Shown here one piece after another: positions 53,226 to 63,439 of a stretch of 64,000 nucleotides of DNA (the stretch's first letter is position 1; the number at the start of each line of letters is the position of its first letter). Made by a program: the position numbers and the translations under genes. The notes beneath the pieces were generated by a model. That model worked only from the letters and a program-made list of their open reading frames with translations. It had not been told where the DNA came from and made no database searches. Source of the DNA: Methylotenera sp. (GTDB lineage Bacteria; Pseudomonadota; Gammaproteobacteria; Burkholderiales; Methylophilaceae); NCBI GenBank assembly GCA_030693535.1, contig JAUYAL010000077.1:1-64000 (forward strand). The letters are read 5' to 3'.

Positions 53226-54260
53226 TTAGCGGTTCAATACTAATTGAATGACTGATTGGGTTTTAATATCTTTTAAGCATCTCAGGTGAAGTTCTCCGAT
53301 CTGAAGTGGACATACTCTTTTAAAGCATGGGCTGCATTCTAAATCTAAGTACATAATAGTAGCCTTGGCGCTCATCGGGGGAGTATGGTTCGGGTCACTA
53401 GAACCATAAATTGCAATCAATTTTTTATCAAGCGCGGCCGCTACATGCATAAGGCCAGAGTCGTTACTGATGACAGTGTCGCAGAGTGACATTAAATCAA
53501 TAGCTTCACCTAATTTAGTTTTACCGCCAAAATCTACGCAGCGGTTTTGTGTTTTCTGGTTAATGAGTGAGGTCACTGGGACGTCTTTATCTGAACCAAA
53601 CAACCAAACCTGCCAACCTTTTTCAATAGCGGCATTTGCTACCTCAGCATAATATTCAGCTGGCCAACGTTTAGCTTCGCCGAACTCTGCGCCTGGGCAT
53701 AGGCCTAGTATTTGAGTGTTGCCATGAGCTACACCAAGATTGCTAAGGACTGTTTGTGTATTTATTTTATTGGAAATTATTGCTGGATTTTGTATCGTTG
53801 CTGGTAAGTTTTTGTCTTTGGTTTGGCCTAGATTGACAAATCGCTCAACTGTTTTTTTGAGTTTGGTTTTATCCAGCGCACGTATGTCGTTAATTAGTCC
53901 ATAGCGCATTTCACCTAAATAGCTGGTGCGTTTCGGAATGCCCGCCGCCCAAGGCAATATGGCGGATTTAAACGAGTTGGTCAGAATAATAGCTTGTGCA
54001 TAACTTTGGTTTCTTAAGGATTTTCCAAATTTAATGCGGTCAAAAAGTGCTAATTCACCGTGCTTAAAAGGTAGTGCTATTTTTCCAGACACTTCTGGCA
54101 TGCGCTCCAATAGTGGCAACGTCCATGCTGGCGCAGCAACATCAATAATACAATTAGGGTTGTTAGCTTTAAGTGTTTTGAATAAGCTTTGCGCAAGAAC
54201 CATATCACCCACCCAAGCAGGGCCAAGCACTAATATTTTACTTGTTGTAGCAAAGGCCAT
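53226..54260 (-). CDS. waaF: LPS heptosyltransferase II (WaaF)
   Basis: Adds the second heptose to the inner core (GT9). The 344 residues show KILVLGPAWVGDMVLAQSLF at the N-terminus, LGLCPGAEFGEAKRWPAEYY (about 184-203) for donor binding, NDSGLMHVAAALDKKLIAIY (about 264-283) and the terminal YGSSDPNHTPP with CSPCFKRVCP, all diagnostic of WaaF. It follows hldE by five bases, so heptose supply and transfer are made together. Confidence 0.95.
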   Translation of the reverse strand: MAFATTSKILVLGPAWVGDMVLAQSLFKTLKANNPNCIIDVAAPAWTLPLLERMPEVSGKIALPFKHGELALFDRIKFGKSLRNQSYAQAIILTNSFKSAILPWAAGIPKRTSYLGEMRYGLINDIRALDKTKLKKTVERFVNLGQTKDKNLPATIQNPAIISNKINTQTVLSNLGVAHGNTQILGLCPGAEFGEAKRWPAEYYAEVANAAIEKGWQVWLFGSDKDVPVTSLINQKTQNRCVDFGGKTKLGEAIDLMSLCDTVISNDSGLMHVAAALDKKLIAIYGSSDPNHTPPMSAKATIMYLDLECSPCFKRVCPLQIGELHLRCLKDIKTQSVIQLVLNR

Positions 54261-54265
54261 GCGTA

Positions 54266-55729
54266 CTAAGACCCTAACTTTTTGATGATGTTGCTCGTGC
54301 TACGCCCTTGCACTAAGGGTATTAACTTAACACTTCCGCCCCATGATTTAACCTCACTGCCACCCACGACTTGCTCTTCAGTGTAATCATCACCTTTCAC
54401 AATTACATCTGGGCGTATTGCTTCAATCAGTAGTAGTGGCGTGTCTTCGTCAAACAATATCACAGCATCAACTGAAGCTAGGGCTGCTAAAACGCGAGCT
54501 CTATCACCTTCATGTACAACTGGGCGCGTTAGGCCTTTTAGTGCGCTTACAGAGCGATCTGTGTTTAAGCCTAAAATCAGTTTATCTCCAGTTTTCTTGG
54601 CGGCCTCTAGATAGGTCACATGACCAGCATGTAATAAATCAAAGCAACCATTGGTGAAGACGATTTTTTGATGATTAGTCTTCCAGAGTTTTACTAATTC
54701 AGTTAATTGAGCTTGGTCACAAATCTTATCAACTTGAGATTGCCCATCTTCACTGACTAATGCTTTCAATAACTCTGCTTGAGATACTGGCACCGTGCCA
54801 ACTTTGCCAACGACAATGCCAGCAGCAATATTGGCAAGTTGCAAAGCATCATGAGGATTTAAGCCATGCACTAAGCCTGCCGCTAGAGTGGCAATTACAG
54901 TGTCTCCTGCACCTGATACGTCGAATACTTTTTTTGCAGTTGCAGGAATGTGCTGTATTTGCGTGTCATCAATCAGCGAAATACCTTCTTCACCACGCGT
55001 AACTGCCAGAAAGTCTAATTCAAGCGACTTTCTAAGTAGTGCAGCAGTTTTAAGCAAAGTTTCAGTGTCGTTGATGTCGACACCACAAGCTTCTGCCGCT
55101 TCTTTTTTATTTGGTGTGAGTGTTGTCGCACCTTTGTATTTTCTGTAATCACGACCTTTAGGATCAGCGATGACTGGGATATTTAGCTTATTACAATGCT
55201 CAATGATAGCTCTACATGTTATTTCGCTTAATAAGCCTTTAGCGTAGTCAGACAAAATCACCATTGACGGCTTAGCTTCCAGCGCTTTAGTCACAGTGGC
55301 TAACAATTGTTTGTTCTCATCTGCACTAAACGCCGTTGCGCTTTCATCATCGATACGCACGATTTGCTGATTACCACTCATTATTCTTGTTTTTGAGACG
55401 GTTGGTCTTAATGCAGAGGTCATCGCATTGCTAATGCAAATGCCCAAGTCCACGATAATTTTTTTCAGAATTTCGCCAGTTGCATCTTCGCCAAAACAAC
55501 CGATGATTTTCGTCGGTAGACCTAACCCGCTTAAGTTAGCGGCTACGTTTGCTGCACCACCAGCACGATCTTCTGACTGCTTTAGCAGCACTACAGGTAC
55601 AGGTGCTTCCGGTGAAATACGGTTAACGTTCCCCACTAGGTATCGGTCTAGCATGATGTCACCAATGACTAATATTATTTTTTTACTATTGGTAAACTGG
55701 CGAACAATTTCGATTAAATGTGCATTCAT
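54266..55729 (-). CDS. hldE: bifunctional heptose kinase/adenylyltransferase HldE
   Basis: Two-domain enzyme (487 residues) of ADP-heptose synthesis. The N-terminal ribokinase-like part (1-320) phosphorylates heptose 7-phosphate at C1: GDIMLDRYLVGNVNRISPEA near the start and FDVSGAGDTVIATLAAGL (about 262-279). The C-terminal cytidylyltransferase-like part adds AMP: FTNGCFDLLHAGHVTYLEAA (about 352-371) with HxGH, and VVGGSEVKSWGG. It lies between gmhA and waaF on the same strand. Confidence 0.96.
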   Translation of the reverse strand: MNAHLIEIVRQFTNSKKIILVIGDIMLDRYLVGNVNRISPEAPVPVVLLKQSEDRAGGAANVAANLSGLGLPTKIIGCFGEDATGEILKKIIVDLGICISNAMTSALRPTVSKTRIMSGNQQIVRIDDESATAFSADENKQLLATVTKALEAKPSMVILSDYAKGLLSEITCRAIIEHCNKLNIPVIADPKGRDYRKYKGATTLTPNKKEAAEACGVDINDTETLLKTAALLRKSLELDFLAVTRGEEGISLIDDTQIQHIPATAKKVFDVSGAGDTVIATLAAGLVHGLNPHDALQLANIAAGIVVGKVGTVPVSQAELLKALVSEDGQSQVDKICDQAQLTELVKLWKTNHQKIVFTNGCFDLLHAGHVTYLEAAKKTGDKLILGLNTDRSVSALKGLTRPVVHEGDRARVLAALASVDAVILFDEDTPLLLIEAIRPDVIVKGDDYTEEQVVGGSEVKSWGGSVKLIPLVQGRSTSNIIKKLGS

Positions 55730-55749
55730 ATTTGGGTTTTAATTTAGAC

Positions 55750-56316
55750 CTAATCTGCTTCTAGCATGCCACATAGGCTGTGACCAATGAAAATGTGTGC
55801 TTCTTGAATGCGCGGAGTATCGCTACTTGGCATCACTAAATTGAATTTACATAATTCGGATAATTTACCGCCAGTACCACCAGTTAACCCCACAGTGATT
55901 GCGCCGATTGAATTAGCTTCTATGATGGCATTCACTACGTTTTTGCTATTGCCAGAAGTTGTAATACCAATGACTAAGTCTTCAGGTCTGCATAGCGCTT
56001 CGATTTGACGTGCGAAAATGTAGTCATAGCCATAATCATTGCCAACTGATGTGATGATAGAGGTGTCAGTAGTCAGTGCAATTGCCGGCAAACCTCGACG
56101 TTCTTTTTTATAGCGACCGACAATTTCAGCTGCAATATGCTGGCTATCTGCTGCGCTACCGCCATTGCCCATAATTAAGATTTTACCGCCACGTTGCATA
56201 GTCGCACGCATTTCGTTTGCAACCGCATTTAGCTGCGGAAATAGGCTTTGTAATTGCGCAAACATTTCCGTGTGCGCTTGTAGTTCACTCAGCAAAAATT
56301 CAGTTTGATTGGTCAT
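55750..56316 (-). CDS. gmhA: sedoheptulose 7-phosphate isomerase GmhA
   Basis: First step of ADP-heptose synthesis: isomerises sedoheptulose 7-phosphate to D-glycero-D-manno-heptose 7-phosphate. The 188-residue SIS-domain protein carries MGNGGSAADSQHIAAEIVGR (about 47-66), ALTTDTSIITSVGNDYGY and ITTSGNSKNVVNAI (about 118-131). ATG 56316 is chosen with GAAGAAAG upstream; an upstream in-frame TTG (56331) is less likely. Between hldD and hldE on the same strand. Confidence 0.95.
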   Translation of the reverse strand: MTNQTEFLLSELQAHTEMFAQLQSLFPQLNAVANEMRATMQRGGKILIMGNGGSAADSQHIAAEIVGRYKKERRGLPAIALTTDTSIITSVGNDYGYDYIFARQIEALCRPEDLVIGITTSGNSKNVVNAIIEANSIGAITVGLTGGTGGKLSELCKFNLVMPSSDTPRIQEAHIFIGHSLCGMLEAD

Positions 56317-56342
56317 ATTTGCTTTCTTCAAATAGCTGCTTA

Positions 56343-57347
56343 TTAGCAGTAAGAGTCATCATGCATTAAATAATTTTGTACGTAATCTTGGACGCCTTCT
56401 TCCAAACTACAAAAATCTTGTGTGTAACCGGCATCGCGCAGTTTAACTGAAGTAGCCTCGGTAAAATATTGGTATTTACCCTGCAAATCTTCAGGCATAT
56501 CAATGTAGGTGATATTTGGTGTTTTGCCCAAGCTGGTCATTACGCAGGTGGCCAAATCTTTAAATGATCGGGCTTTACCAGTACCAATATTGTAGATGCC
56601 ATTGGTACATGGCTTGCCACTCAGTGACATATTTAAAAAATGTACAACGGCAGCTGCGGCATCTTTTACATAGACAAAATCACGCAATTGCATGCCATCT
56701 GAATAACCTTCTTTATGACTTTTGAAGAGTTTAACTGTGCCAGTTTCTTTGAACTGGTTAAGGCTATGAAACGCTACGCTAGCCATCCGCTCTTTGTGAT
56801 ATTCATTCGGACCATAAACATTAAAAAACTTAAAGCCAGCCCATGCTAATGGTGTGGCTAACCCCTTGCTTACTTGCTTTAAAGCCCATTGGTCAAAGAA
56901 ATGTTTTGAGTAGCCGTAACCATTAAGCGGGCGAAGTTTTTCAATTGAAATATCATCATAACCATGCACACCATCACCATAAGTGGCAGCGGAACTTGCG
57001 TAGAAAAACGCTGCATTATTATTTGCGCACCACGTCCAAAGGTTTTGTGAGTAATGAATATTGGTTTCAACCAATTTGTTAAAATCGCGCTCTGTTGTCG
57101 CGCTGATAGCGCCCATGTGAATAATGGCTTTAATATCCTTACGGGATTTATTATTCTCGCCCTGCAGCCACTGCATGAGTTGGTCTTTATCCAAATATTG
57201 CACGTACTGGCGCTTAACCAAATTTTGCCATTGGTTTTCATGCGTGATTCGGTCAACAATCACCATGTCATCACGTTGGAGTTTTGAATTGAGATGCCAA
57301 GCGATGATAGAGCCTATCATCCCCGCGCCTCCAGTAATTACTATCAT
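56343..57347 (-). CDS. hldD: ADP-glyceromanno-heptose 6-epimerase HldD
   Basis: Last step of ADP-L-glycero-D-manno-heptose synthesis. The 334 residues include the NADP site MIVITGGAGMIGSIIAWHLN, HMGAISATTERDFNKL (about 75-90), catalytic YGYSKHFFDQW (about 143-153) and FNVYGPNEYHKERMASVAFH (about 171-190), specific to HldD. The start at 57347 avoids an upstream extension that would overlap hemH. It is followed by gmhA, hldE and waaF. Confidence 0.96.
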   Translation of the reverse strand: MIVITGGAGMIGSIIAWHLNSKLQRDDMVIVDRITHENQWQNLVKRQYVQYLDKDQLMQWLQGENNKSRKDIKAIIHMGAISATTERDFNKLVETNIHYSQNLWTWCANNNAAFFYASSAATYGDGVHGYDDISIEKLRPLNGYGYSKHFFDQWALKQVSKGLATPLAWAGFKFFNVYGPNEYHKERMASVAFHSLNQFKETGTVKLFKSHKEGYSDGMQLRDFVYVKDAAAAVVHFLNMSLSGKPCTNGIYNIGTGKARSFKDLATCVMTSLGKTPNITYIDMPEDLQGKYQYFTEATSVKLRDAGYTQDFCSLEEGVQDYVQNYLMHDDSYC

Positions 57348-57384
57348 AAGTTTATTGAGTCTGCTTAAAACAAAAGTATAACGC

Positions 57385-58491
57385 TTATTGATTGGCGCCC
57401 ATAGCTTGAGCACGTAATTTAGTCATTTCATTGTCTTTTTTTGCCGTCTCACTATCCCATTCAGTAGAAATCCAGCCTTGCATATTTTCAAGGGCAATCG
57501 TCGTCATCGCGTGTATCCAAGCCTCATTCTCATTGAGAGCTGGAATGTAGGTATATTCACCACCGCCATTGCTTTGAAAGATATGCTTGCCTTCTATTGC
57601 GATTTCTTCAAGTGTTTCTAAGCAATCGCTACTAAAACCTGGGCAGATAATATCAATGCGTTTGGTGTTGTTTTTCCCTAAATCTTCTAATGTGGCTGCA
57701 AGGTAAGGTTTTAGCCATTCTTGCTTACCAAAGCGTGATTGGAATGCGATTAAAAACTCATCTTTATTTAACTCTAAAGCTTCAGCTAATAATCTGCCAG
57801 TTTTGTGGCATTGGCAGTGGTAAGGGTCGCCATTAGTTAGGTGTGCTTTAGGCACACCATGGAAACTCATCACTAATTTACTTGGCTTACCATTGATTCG
57901 CCAGTGTTCACGCACGCTGGAGGCTAATGCGACTATGTAAGCTGGGTGACTATAATAGCTACGTATGCTACGAATGGCGGGTTGGTTACGTGTTTTTAGT
58001 AATACGCGAAAAACTGCATCCATGGCTGATGCTGTACTGCTTGCGGCATATTGTGGATACAAAGGAAACACTAAAATGCGGTCGCAATGTTGTGCTTTTA
58101 ATTTTTCGATGGCGGATTGCATGCTCGGGTTGCCATAACTCATACCTAACTCAACTGCAAAAGGCGACGTGATTTTTTGACTTAAAAATCCACGCAACAA
58201 AGTGGTTTGCTTTTGCGCATGTGTCAATAAAGGCGAACCTTCTTTAGTCCAAACTTGTGCATATTTCTCTGCCGATTTTTTAGGGCGAATTACTAAAATT
58301 ATGCAATTTAAAATAAACCACCAAATGACACGCGGAATTTCCACCACACGCGTATCGCTTAAAAATTGACGTAAATATGGGCGTAAAGCCTTTGCCGTAG
58401 GTGCATCTGGCGTACCTAAGTTGGCTAATAAAATGCCAACTTTAAGTTGGTCGCCGTGTTCGTACTTTGGTTCTGAGTTGTAATAAGCCAT
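57385..58491 (-). CDS. hemH: ferrochelatase
   Basis: Inserts Fe2+ into protoporphyrin IX, the last step of heme synthesis, on the inner membrane. It has 368 residues. Motifs: ILLANLGTPDAPTAKALRPY, LVMSFHGVPKAHLTNGDPYH with the metal-binding histidine (about 202), HCQCHKTGRLLAEAL and CPGFSSDCLETLEEIAIEG (about 283-301) with the catalytic glutamate. It supplies heme for the cytochromes matured by the ccm system. It precedes the heptose genes on the same strand and follows hrcA. Confidence 0.95.
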   Translation of the reverse strand: MAYYNSEPKYEHGDQLKVGILLANLGTPDAPTAKALRPYLRQFLSDTRVVEIPRVIWWFILNCIILVIRPKKSAEKYAQVWTKEGSPLLTHAQKQTTLLRGFLSQKITSPFAVELGMSYGNPSMQSAIEKLKAQHCDRILVFPLYPQYAASSTASAMDAVFRVLLKTRNQPAIRSIRSYYSHPAYIVALASSVREHWRINGKPSKLVMSFHGVPKAHLTNGDPYHCQCHKTGRLLAEALELNKDEFLIAFQSRFGKQEWLKPYLAATLEDLGKNNTKRIDIICPGFSSDCLETLEEIAIEGKHIFQSNGGGEYTYIPALNENEAWIHAMTTIALENMQGWISTEWDSETAKKDNEMTKLRAQAMGANQ

Positions 58492-58553
58492 TTTTTTGAT
58501 GAGTTTTTCTATGTATATTGATTATTTAATTACTAGCAATGAATCTTAGCAGT

Positions 58554-59570
58554 TTAATTGTTTGATAAAGCGTTTGATAAAAGTTTCGCTGTCACATCGA
58601 CAATTGGTATTACACGTTCATAAGCCATGCGTGTTGGCCCAATTACACCTAGTGTTCCAACCACTTGCCCATCGGCTTCATATGGTGCGGTAATCATGCT
58701 GCACTCGTCTAAAGGTAAGTACCCACTTTCGCCGCCAATAAATATCTGTATGCCTTCAGCGCGTTGACTATTATCAAGCAATTGCATCAACGAAGTTCGG
58801 CGTTCAAAAATCTCAAACAGTTTGCGTAGGCTTGCGACATTGGTAGATAACTCATCTACTTGTAGTAAATTACGTTCACCAGCAATCACTACACCATCTT
58901 TTTCATTGACTGATTCTTTGATAGTGGCTTCAAGCGCGGCAGACATTAAACGATTCATATCTGTTTGCATTTGCTTGAGTTCAATGTGCAGTTTTTGTTG
59001 TACCTCTTCAAATGTTTGTCCGGAAAAATTAATATTAAAATAGTTGCTAGCCTGCGTAAGTTCGCTTGCTGCGTAAGGTTTGTCGGACATGATAATACGA
59101 TTTTGCACATTACCATCATTCGTGACAATGATGACTAATATACGCTTGTCAGATAATGGTAAAAATTCTAAATGTTTAAACGTAAAGCGTTTGCGTTTTG
59201 GAATCATGACCACTCCCGCAAATTGCGTCAATTGGGAAAGCATGTCTGCTGCACTTGTAATAAGGTCACTCGGGTTCGGTGATGATAGACCGATTTTAAG
59301 CTGTTCAACCGCCCGCAGATTCAAAGGCTGAACTGTTAGCAAGGAATCAACGAACAAGCGGTAACCTTTTTGTGTGGGAATGCGACCAGCAGATGTGTGA
59401 GGGCTCGCGATAAAGCCTAGGTGTTCCAAGTCGCTCATCACATGACGAATAGTTGCGGCGCTTACATCCAAGCCTGAGTGTTGCAGTAGCGTGCGCGAAC
59501 CAATCGGCTGACCATCACTAATGTAATGTTCAACCAAAGTCTTGAGTAAAATTTGCGCACGCTTATCCAT
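58554..59570 (-). CDS. hrcA: heat-inducible transcription repressor HrcA
   Basis: Repressor that binds CIRCE operators of chaperone genes. From ATG 59570 it has 338 residues: MDKRAQILLKTLVEHYISDG (winged helix), IGSRTLLQHSGLDVSAATIR, ASPHTSAGRIPTQKGYRLFV (about 58-77), and a GAF-like effector domain ending GVIGPTRMAYERVIPIVD. The in-frame ATG at 59633 adds a non-family leader. No CIRCE (TTAGCACTC-N9-GAGTGCTAA) is visible before grpE or dnaK here, so its targets, perhaps groESL, lie elsewhere. It is divergent from nadK. Confidence 0.94.
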   Translation of the reverse strand: MDKRAQILLKTLVEHYISDGQPIGSRTLLQHSGLDVSAATIRHVMSDLEHLGFIASPHTSAGRIPTQKGYRLFVDSLLTVQPLNLRAVEQLKIGLSSPNPSDLITSAADMLSQLTQFAGVVMIPKRKRFTFKHLEFLPLSDKRILVIIVTNDGNVQNRIIMSDKPYAASELTQASNYFNINFSGQTFEEVQQKLHIELKQMQTDMNRLMSAALEATIKESVNEKDGVVIAGERNLLQVDELSTNVASLRKLFEIFERRTSLMQLLDNSQRAEGIQIFIGGESGYLPLDECSMITAPYEADGQVVGTLGVIGPTRMAYERVIPIVDVTAKLLSNALSNN

Positions 59571-59681
59571 GTCACTATATTTTGCACGATTTACATCAAT
59601 CATCATACTGTTAACTATCAAACTTGCCAGCATATTACGCTTTTACTTTGAACAAAAAGGCTTCTGTGATTTAATTTCGCC

Positions 59682-60551
59682 ATGAATGAATCTTTTAAAT
59701 CTATTGCCATTATTGGCAAGTACATGAATCAATCTGCATTGCAGTTAATGCAAACGGATTTGGTCGAATTAGCACAACATTTATCTAATAAAAATATTCA
59801 AGTATGGATAGAAGAAAATACCGCGCGCTATGCCGAAATAACTGGATATCAAACTGCACCTCTAAAAAATATTGGTGGTGAAGTTGATTTGGTGATTGTC
59901 ATGGGAGGTGATGGCACCATGTTGAGCGTGGCGCGAAGCCTTAAAGATGTTGATGTTCCTCTAGTTGGGATTAACCGAGGTCGTTTTGGATTTTTAACTG
60001 ATTTGCGTGTCGAAGACATGCTGTTACAAATAGATCGAATTTTAGCAGGTGAATTTACTAAAGAGCCGCGTGTGATGCTTACGGCACAGGTCATCCGAGC
60101 TGGACAAGTTTTCTATGTTGACTATGCGCTAAACGATGTGGTAATTAAAAGCGCGTTACGTTTAATAGAGTTGGAAGTGACTGTTGATGAAAAATTTGTG
60201 CATAAACAACGTGCAGATGGCCTAATTATAAGTACGCCAACTGGCACTACAGCATATGCCCTGTCTGCTGGTGGGCCAATCTTGCATCCTAATTTGCATG
60301 CAATTTCATTAGTCCCAATTTGCCCGCATACCTTAAGTAATCGCCCAATTGCGGTGCATAGCGATAGTCAGATTGAAGTAACTTTAATGCAATTTGATGA
60401 AGCGCAATTAAGTTTTGATGGGCAGTTCCAAGTAGCGCTTGAAGTTGGTGATAAAATTATTATCAATCGTGCGGAGCAAACAGTTTCATTGTTACATCCA
60501 AGTGATTATTGCTACTTTGATATGTTGCGTAACAAGCTTAATTGGGGTTGA
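59682..60551 (+). CDS. nadK: NAD kinase
   Basis: Phosphorylates NAD+ to NADP+ in the cytoplasm. The 289 residues include the GGDGT motif in VIVMGGDGTMLSVARSL (about 72-88), the NE-equivalent VDYALNDVVIKSA (about 145-157) and ADGLIISTPTGTTAYALSAG (about 178-197). It is divergent from hrcA (111 bases) and nine bases upstream of recN, with which it probably forms an operon. Confidence 0.95.
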   Translation: MNESFKSIAIIGKYMNQSALQLMQTDLVELAQHLSNKNIQVWIEENTARYAEITGYQTAPLKNIGGEVDLVIVMGGDGTMLSVARSLKDVDVPLVGINRGRFGFLTDLRVEDMLLQIDRILAGEFTKEPRVMLTAQVIRAGQVFYVDYALNDVVIKSALRLIELEVTVDEKFVHKQRADGLIISTPTGTTAYALSAGGPILHPNLHAISLVPICPHTLSNRPIAVHSDSQIEVTLMQFDEAQLSFDGQFQVALEVGDKIIINRAEQTVSLLHPSDYCYFDMLRNKLNWG

Positions 60552-60560
60552 TTTTTTAAT

Positions 60561-62258
60561 ATGCTTCAAAGCTTATCCATACGCGATTTTGTTATTGTTA
60601 ATCAACTCGATTTAGAGTTTAACTCAGGGTTCACGGTGCTTACCGGTGAAACGGGTGCCGGTAAGTCTATTTTGATCGATGCCTTGTCTCTTGGTTTAGG
60701 CGCGCGCAGTGAGGGTGGCGTTACGCGTGCGGGTTGTGACAAAGCTGAAATAAGTGCTATTTTTAACATTGCGAACAATACTGATGCTAAGGAGTGGTTA
60801 GTTGAAGCAGAAATCAAAGTTGATAGTGATGAACTGATATTACGCCGCGTAATTTATGCAGATGGCCGGTCACGGGCATTTATTAATGGCGCCACAGTAA
60901 CAGTTTCTCAGCTAAAAGAACTGGGTGAGTTATTGGTGGATATTTACAGTCAAAACGCGCATCACTCTCTGCTAAAACCAGCCACGCAACGCAATGTGTT
61001 AGATAGTTTTGCAGGACTATCTAGTTTAGCTACACAAGTTCTGACACATTACAAAGTCTGGTTTCAGCTTAATCAACAAAGAGTCGATGCAGAAAGAAAT
61101 GCCAATCAATATGCAGATGAGCTTGCTGAATTAAGCCATAACGTACAGGATTTATCTCAAGCGACTACTACAGCCACTGAGTGGGATGAGTTACAACAAG
61201 AACATGCAAGACTTTCAAATGGCGCGGATTTAATTACGGGCAGTGAAGAATGCAGAGCATTGTTGAGTGAAGGTGAGTTGTCTGCCATGCATTTGCTCTC
61301 ACAAGTGCAATATAAGTTACAACACTTACGTGAATATGATGGTGCTATGACAGAAGCCGTAGAAACTTTAGATTCGGCAATGATTCAGCTTGAAGAAACT
61401 GACCGTTTTTTAAATCGATACTTGCAACGCGTAGACCTCGATCCAGCAAGGCTTGCAGAGCTGGATGAAAGAATACAAAATATACATAATCTTTCACGTA
61501 AATATCGTGTGCAACCAGAAGAGCTAGATGAATTGCTGACTAAGTCGCAGGCGCGTTTGGCTGAACTTGCTTTAATTGCCAATGATGATGGGTTGGTTAA
61601 GCAAGAAGCACAAGCCTTGGCAGACTATATGCAGCTGGCTAAGAAGCTCAGTGAAGGCCGTCAATTAGCTGCAGTTAAATTGAGCACACAAATCAGTGTT
61701 GAAATGCAGCGCTTATCACTAAGCGGTGGTAAGTTTGAAGTGGTATTAAGTGAGCAGCCGCCTACGGCAAATGGTTTAGAGCAAGTTGAGTTTTTAGTTG
61801 CAGGTCACGCTGGCGTAATGACACGACCTTTGGCTAAAGCTGCATCAGGTGGTGAGCTTTCAAGAATTAGCCTAGCAATTCGTGTGGTCACTGCACAAAA
61901 AGATAATATCCCTACCATGATATTTGATGAAGTCGATGTTGGTATTGGTGGTGGCGTGGCTGAAGTAGTCGGGCAGTTGTTAAAGCAATTAGGTGAAATG
62001 TTGCATAGTGGCAACGACAGTACCAGCTCTGTTACATCTTTAGGCCGCCAAGTGCTAGTGATTACGCACTTGCCACAAGTGGCTGCATTAGGGTCACATC
62101 ACTTACGTGTTAGTAAAGCCTTAGTAGGAGAACAGACACTGAGTACAATTGCAACGTTAAGTGCGGATGATCGTGTGCATGAAGTGGCGCGAATGCTTGG
62201 CGGTATTGAAATTACCGAGACAACCCGACAACATGCCAAGGAAATGTTGGCTAGGTGA
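60561..62258 (+). CDS. recN: DNA repair protein RecN
   Basis: SMC-like ATPase for double-strand break repair, 565 residues. Walker A TGETGAGKSILIDALSLG lies at about 29-46, a coiled-coil arm spans about 160-370, the signature KAASGGELSRISLAIR at about 425-440 and Walker B TMIFDEVDVGIGGGVAEVV (about 453-471), followed by VITHLPQVAALGSHH. The coiled-coil segment is rich in glutamine and glutamate. Order nadK-recN is common in betaproteobacteria. Confidence 0.95.
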   Translation: MLQSLSIRDFVIVNQLDLEFNSGFTVLTGETGAGKSILIDALSLGLGARSEGGVTRAGCDKAEISAIFNIANNTDAKEWLVEAEIKVDSDELILRRVIYADGRSRAFINGATVTVSQLKELGELLVDIYSQNAHHSLLKPATQRNVLDSFAGLSSLATQVLTHYKVWFQLNQQRVDAERNANQYADELAELSHNVQDLSQATTTATEWDELQQEHARLSNGADLITGSEECRALLSEGELSAMHLLSQVQYKLQHLREYDGAMTEAVETLDSAMIQLEETDRFLNRYLQRVDLDPARLAELDERIQNIHNLSRKYRVQPEELDELLTKSQARLAELALIANDDGLVKQEAQALADYMQLAKKLSEGRQLAAVKLSTQISVEMQRLSLSGGKFEVVLSEQPPTANGLEQVEFLVAGHAGVMTRPLAKAASGGELSRISLAIRVVTAQKDNIPTMIFDEVDVGIGGGVAEVVGQLLKQLGEMLHSGNDSTSSVTSLGRQVLVITHLPQVAALGSHHLRVSKALVGEQTLSTIATLSADDRVHEVARMLGGIEITETTRQHAKEMLAR

Positions 62259-62311
62259 AATTTAGCAATGCTAACTTCCAGAAATTTTAATTCTCTTTAA
62301 AAAAGGATGTA

Positions 62312-63439
62312 ATGTCAGCCGCCAGTTTTCATGTTGACTTGGATGAGCAGGGTCGTAAACATTTGCGACTTGTCGGGCAGTGGTCGCTTCGTGCGCTGGA
62401 AAATGATTTTGCACAACTGCAACAGATTCTTACCCCGTTTTTTTCTGACCCTTTCGTTCATTGGGATTTGCAAGGTGTAGAGCAAATCGACACAGCTGGA
62501 GCTGCGATATTGTGGGAGGGATGGGGTGAGAAGTTGGATAGCAACATCACACTAAAACCTGAACATGTTGGAATTTTTTCAATGTTAGGCCAACTTAACC
62601 ATCCAACAGAAACCAAAGTCGCCTTTAAATTACACAATACGCTCAGTGAGATTGTCGCTCGGTTGGGAAAGGCGTTCTTAAATTTTACTTCTCATCTCGT
62701 GGATTTCGTTCAGTTGCTTGGCTTGTTAGCGCTGGAGTTCATTTATCTAATTAAGCACCCCAAAGATATTCCATGGCGCGAATTATCAGCTAACGTCTAT
62801 AAAAGTGGCGTCATGGCGTTACCCATCAGTGCATTGCTAGGCTTTATGATAGGTGTGGCGATGGGTTATTTGATGTCCAAACAGTTGCGAGTTTTTGGCG
62901 CAGATATTTTTATTGTGAATATTCTGGGTTTGGGAATTATCCGTGAACTTGGCCCCATGTTGATGGCAGTATTAATAGCGGGTCGCTCAGGTTCGGCAAT
63001 GACGGCACAAATTGGTGTGATGCGTGTGACTGAAGAGATTGACGCGCTTACTACTATGGGCATTTCAAAAATTCTAAGAATTATCATGCCTAAAGTGATA
63101 GGGTTGACTTTAGTTGCACCGTTTCTGGTGCTTTGGACTTCATGCTGGGGACTGTTAGGCGGAGCTCTGTCCGCAAATATTGAATTGGGAATTAGCTTCA
63201 GATTCTTTTTTGAGTACTTGCCACAAGTAGTTATGCCAGTAAATTTAACATTAAGTTTGGTTAAAGCCTTGTTATTTGGTTTCGTTGTTACCCTAGTTGC
63301 CTGTCATTTTGGTCTGCGTATTAAGCCTAATACGGAAAGTTTAAGCGCTAGCACAACATCTTCGGTGGTGGCTTCGATTACAGGCGTCATATTAATTGAT
63401 GCTGGATTTGCCATTCTTACTAGTGGTATTGGCGTATGA
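62312..63439 (+). CDS. MlaE-family lipid ABC transporter permease with N-terminal STAS domain
   Basis: A 375-residue protein of two parts. Residues 1-115 form a STAS-like domain (VHWDLQGVEQIDTAGAAIL around 49-67 is the anion-transporter antagonist core). Residues 130-375 are the MlaE permease with about five helices, and carry GLGIIRELGPMLMAVLIAGRSGSAMTAQIG (quoted: IRELGPMLMAVLIAGRSGSA) and VTEEIDALTTMGI, the family signature. It should move phospholipids between membranes with the ATPase encoded next, which overlaps it by four bases. Fusion of STAS to the permease replaces the separate MlaB of E. coli. Confidence 0.88.
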   Translation: MSAASFHVDLDEQGRKHLRLVGQWSLRALENDFAQLQQILTPFFSDPFVHWDLQGVEQIDTAGAAILWEGWGEKLDSNITLKPEHVGIFSMLGQLNHPTETKVAFKLHNTLSEIVARLGKAFLNFTSHLVDFVQLLGLLALEFIYLIKHPKDIPWRELSANVYKSGVMALPISALLGFMIGVAMGYLMSKQLRVFGADIFIVNILGLGIIRELGPMLMAVLIAGRSGSAMTAQIGVMRVTEEIDALTTMGISKILRIIMPKVIGLTLVAPFLVLWTSCWGLLGGALSANIELGISFRFFFEYLPQVVMPVNLTLSLVKALLFGFVVTLVACHFGLRIKPNTESLSASTTSSVVASITGVILIDAGFAILTSGIGV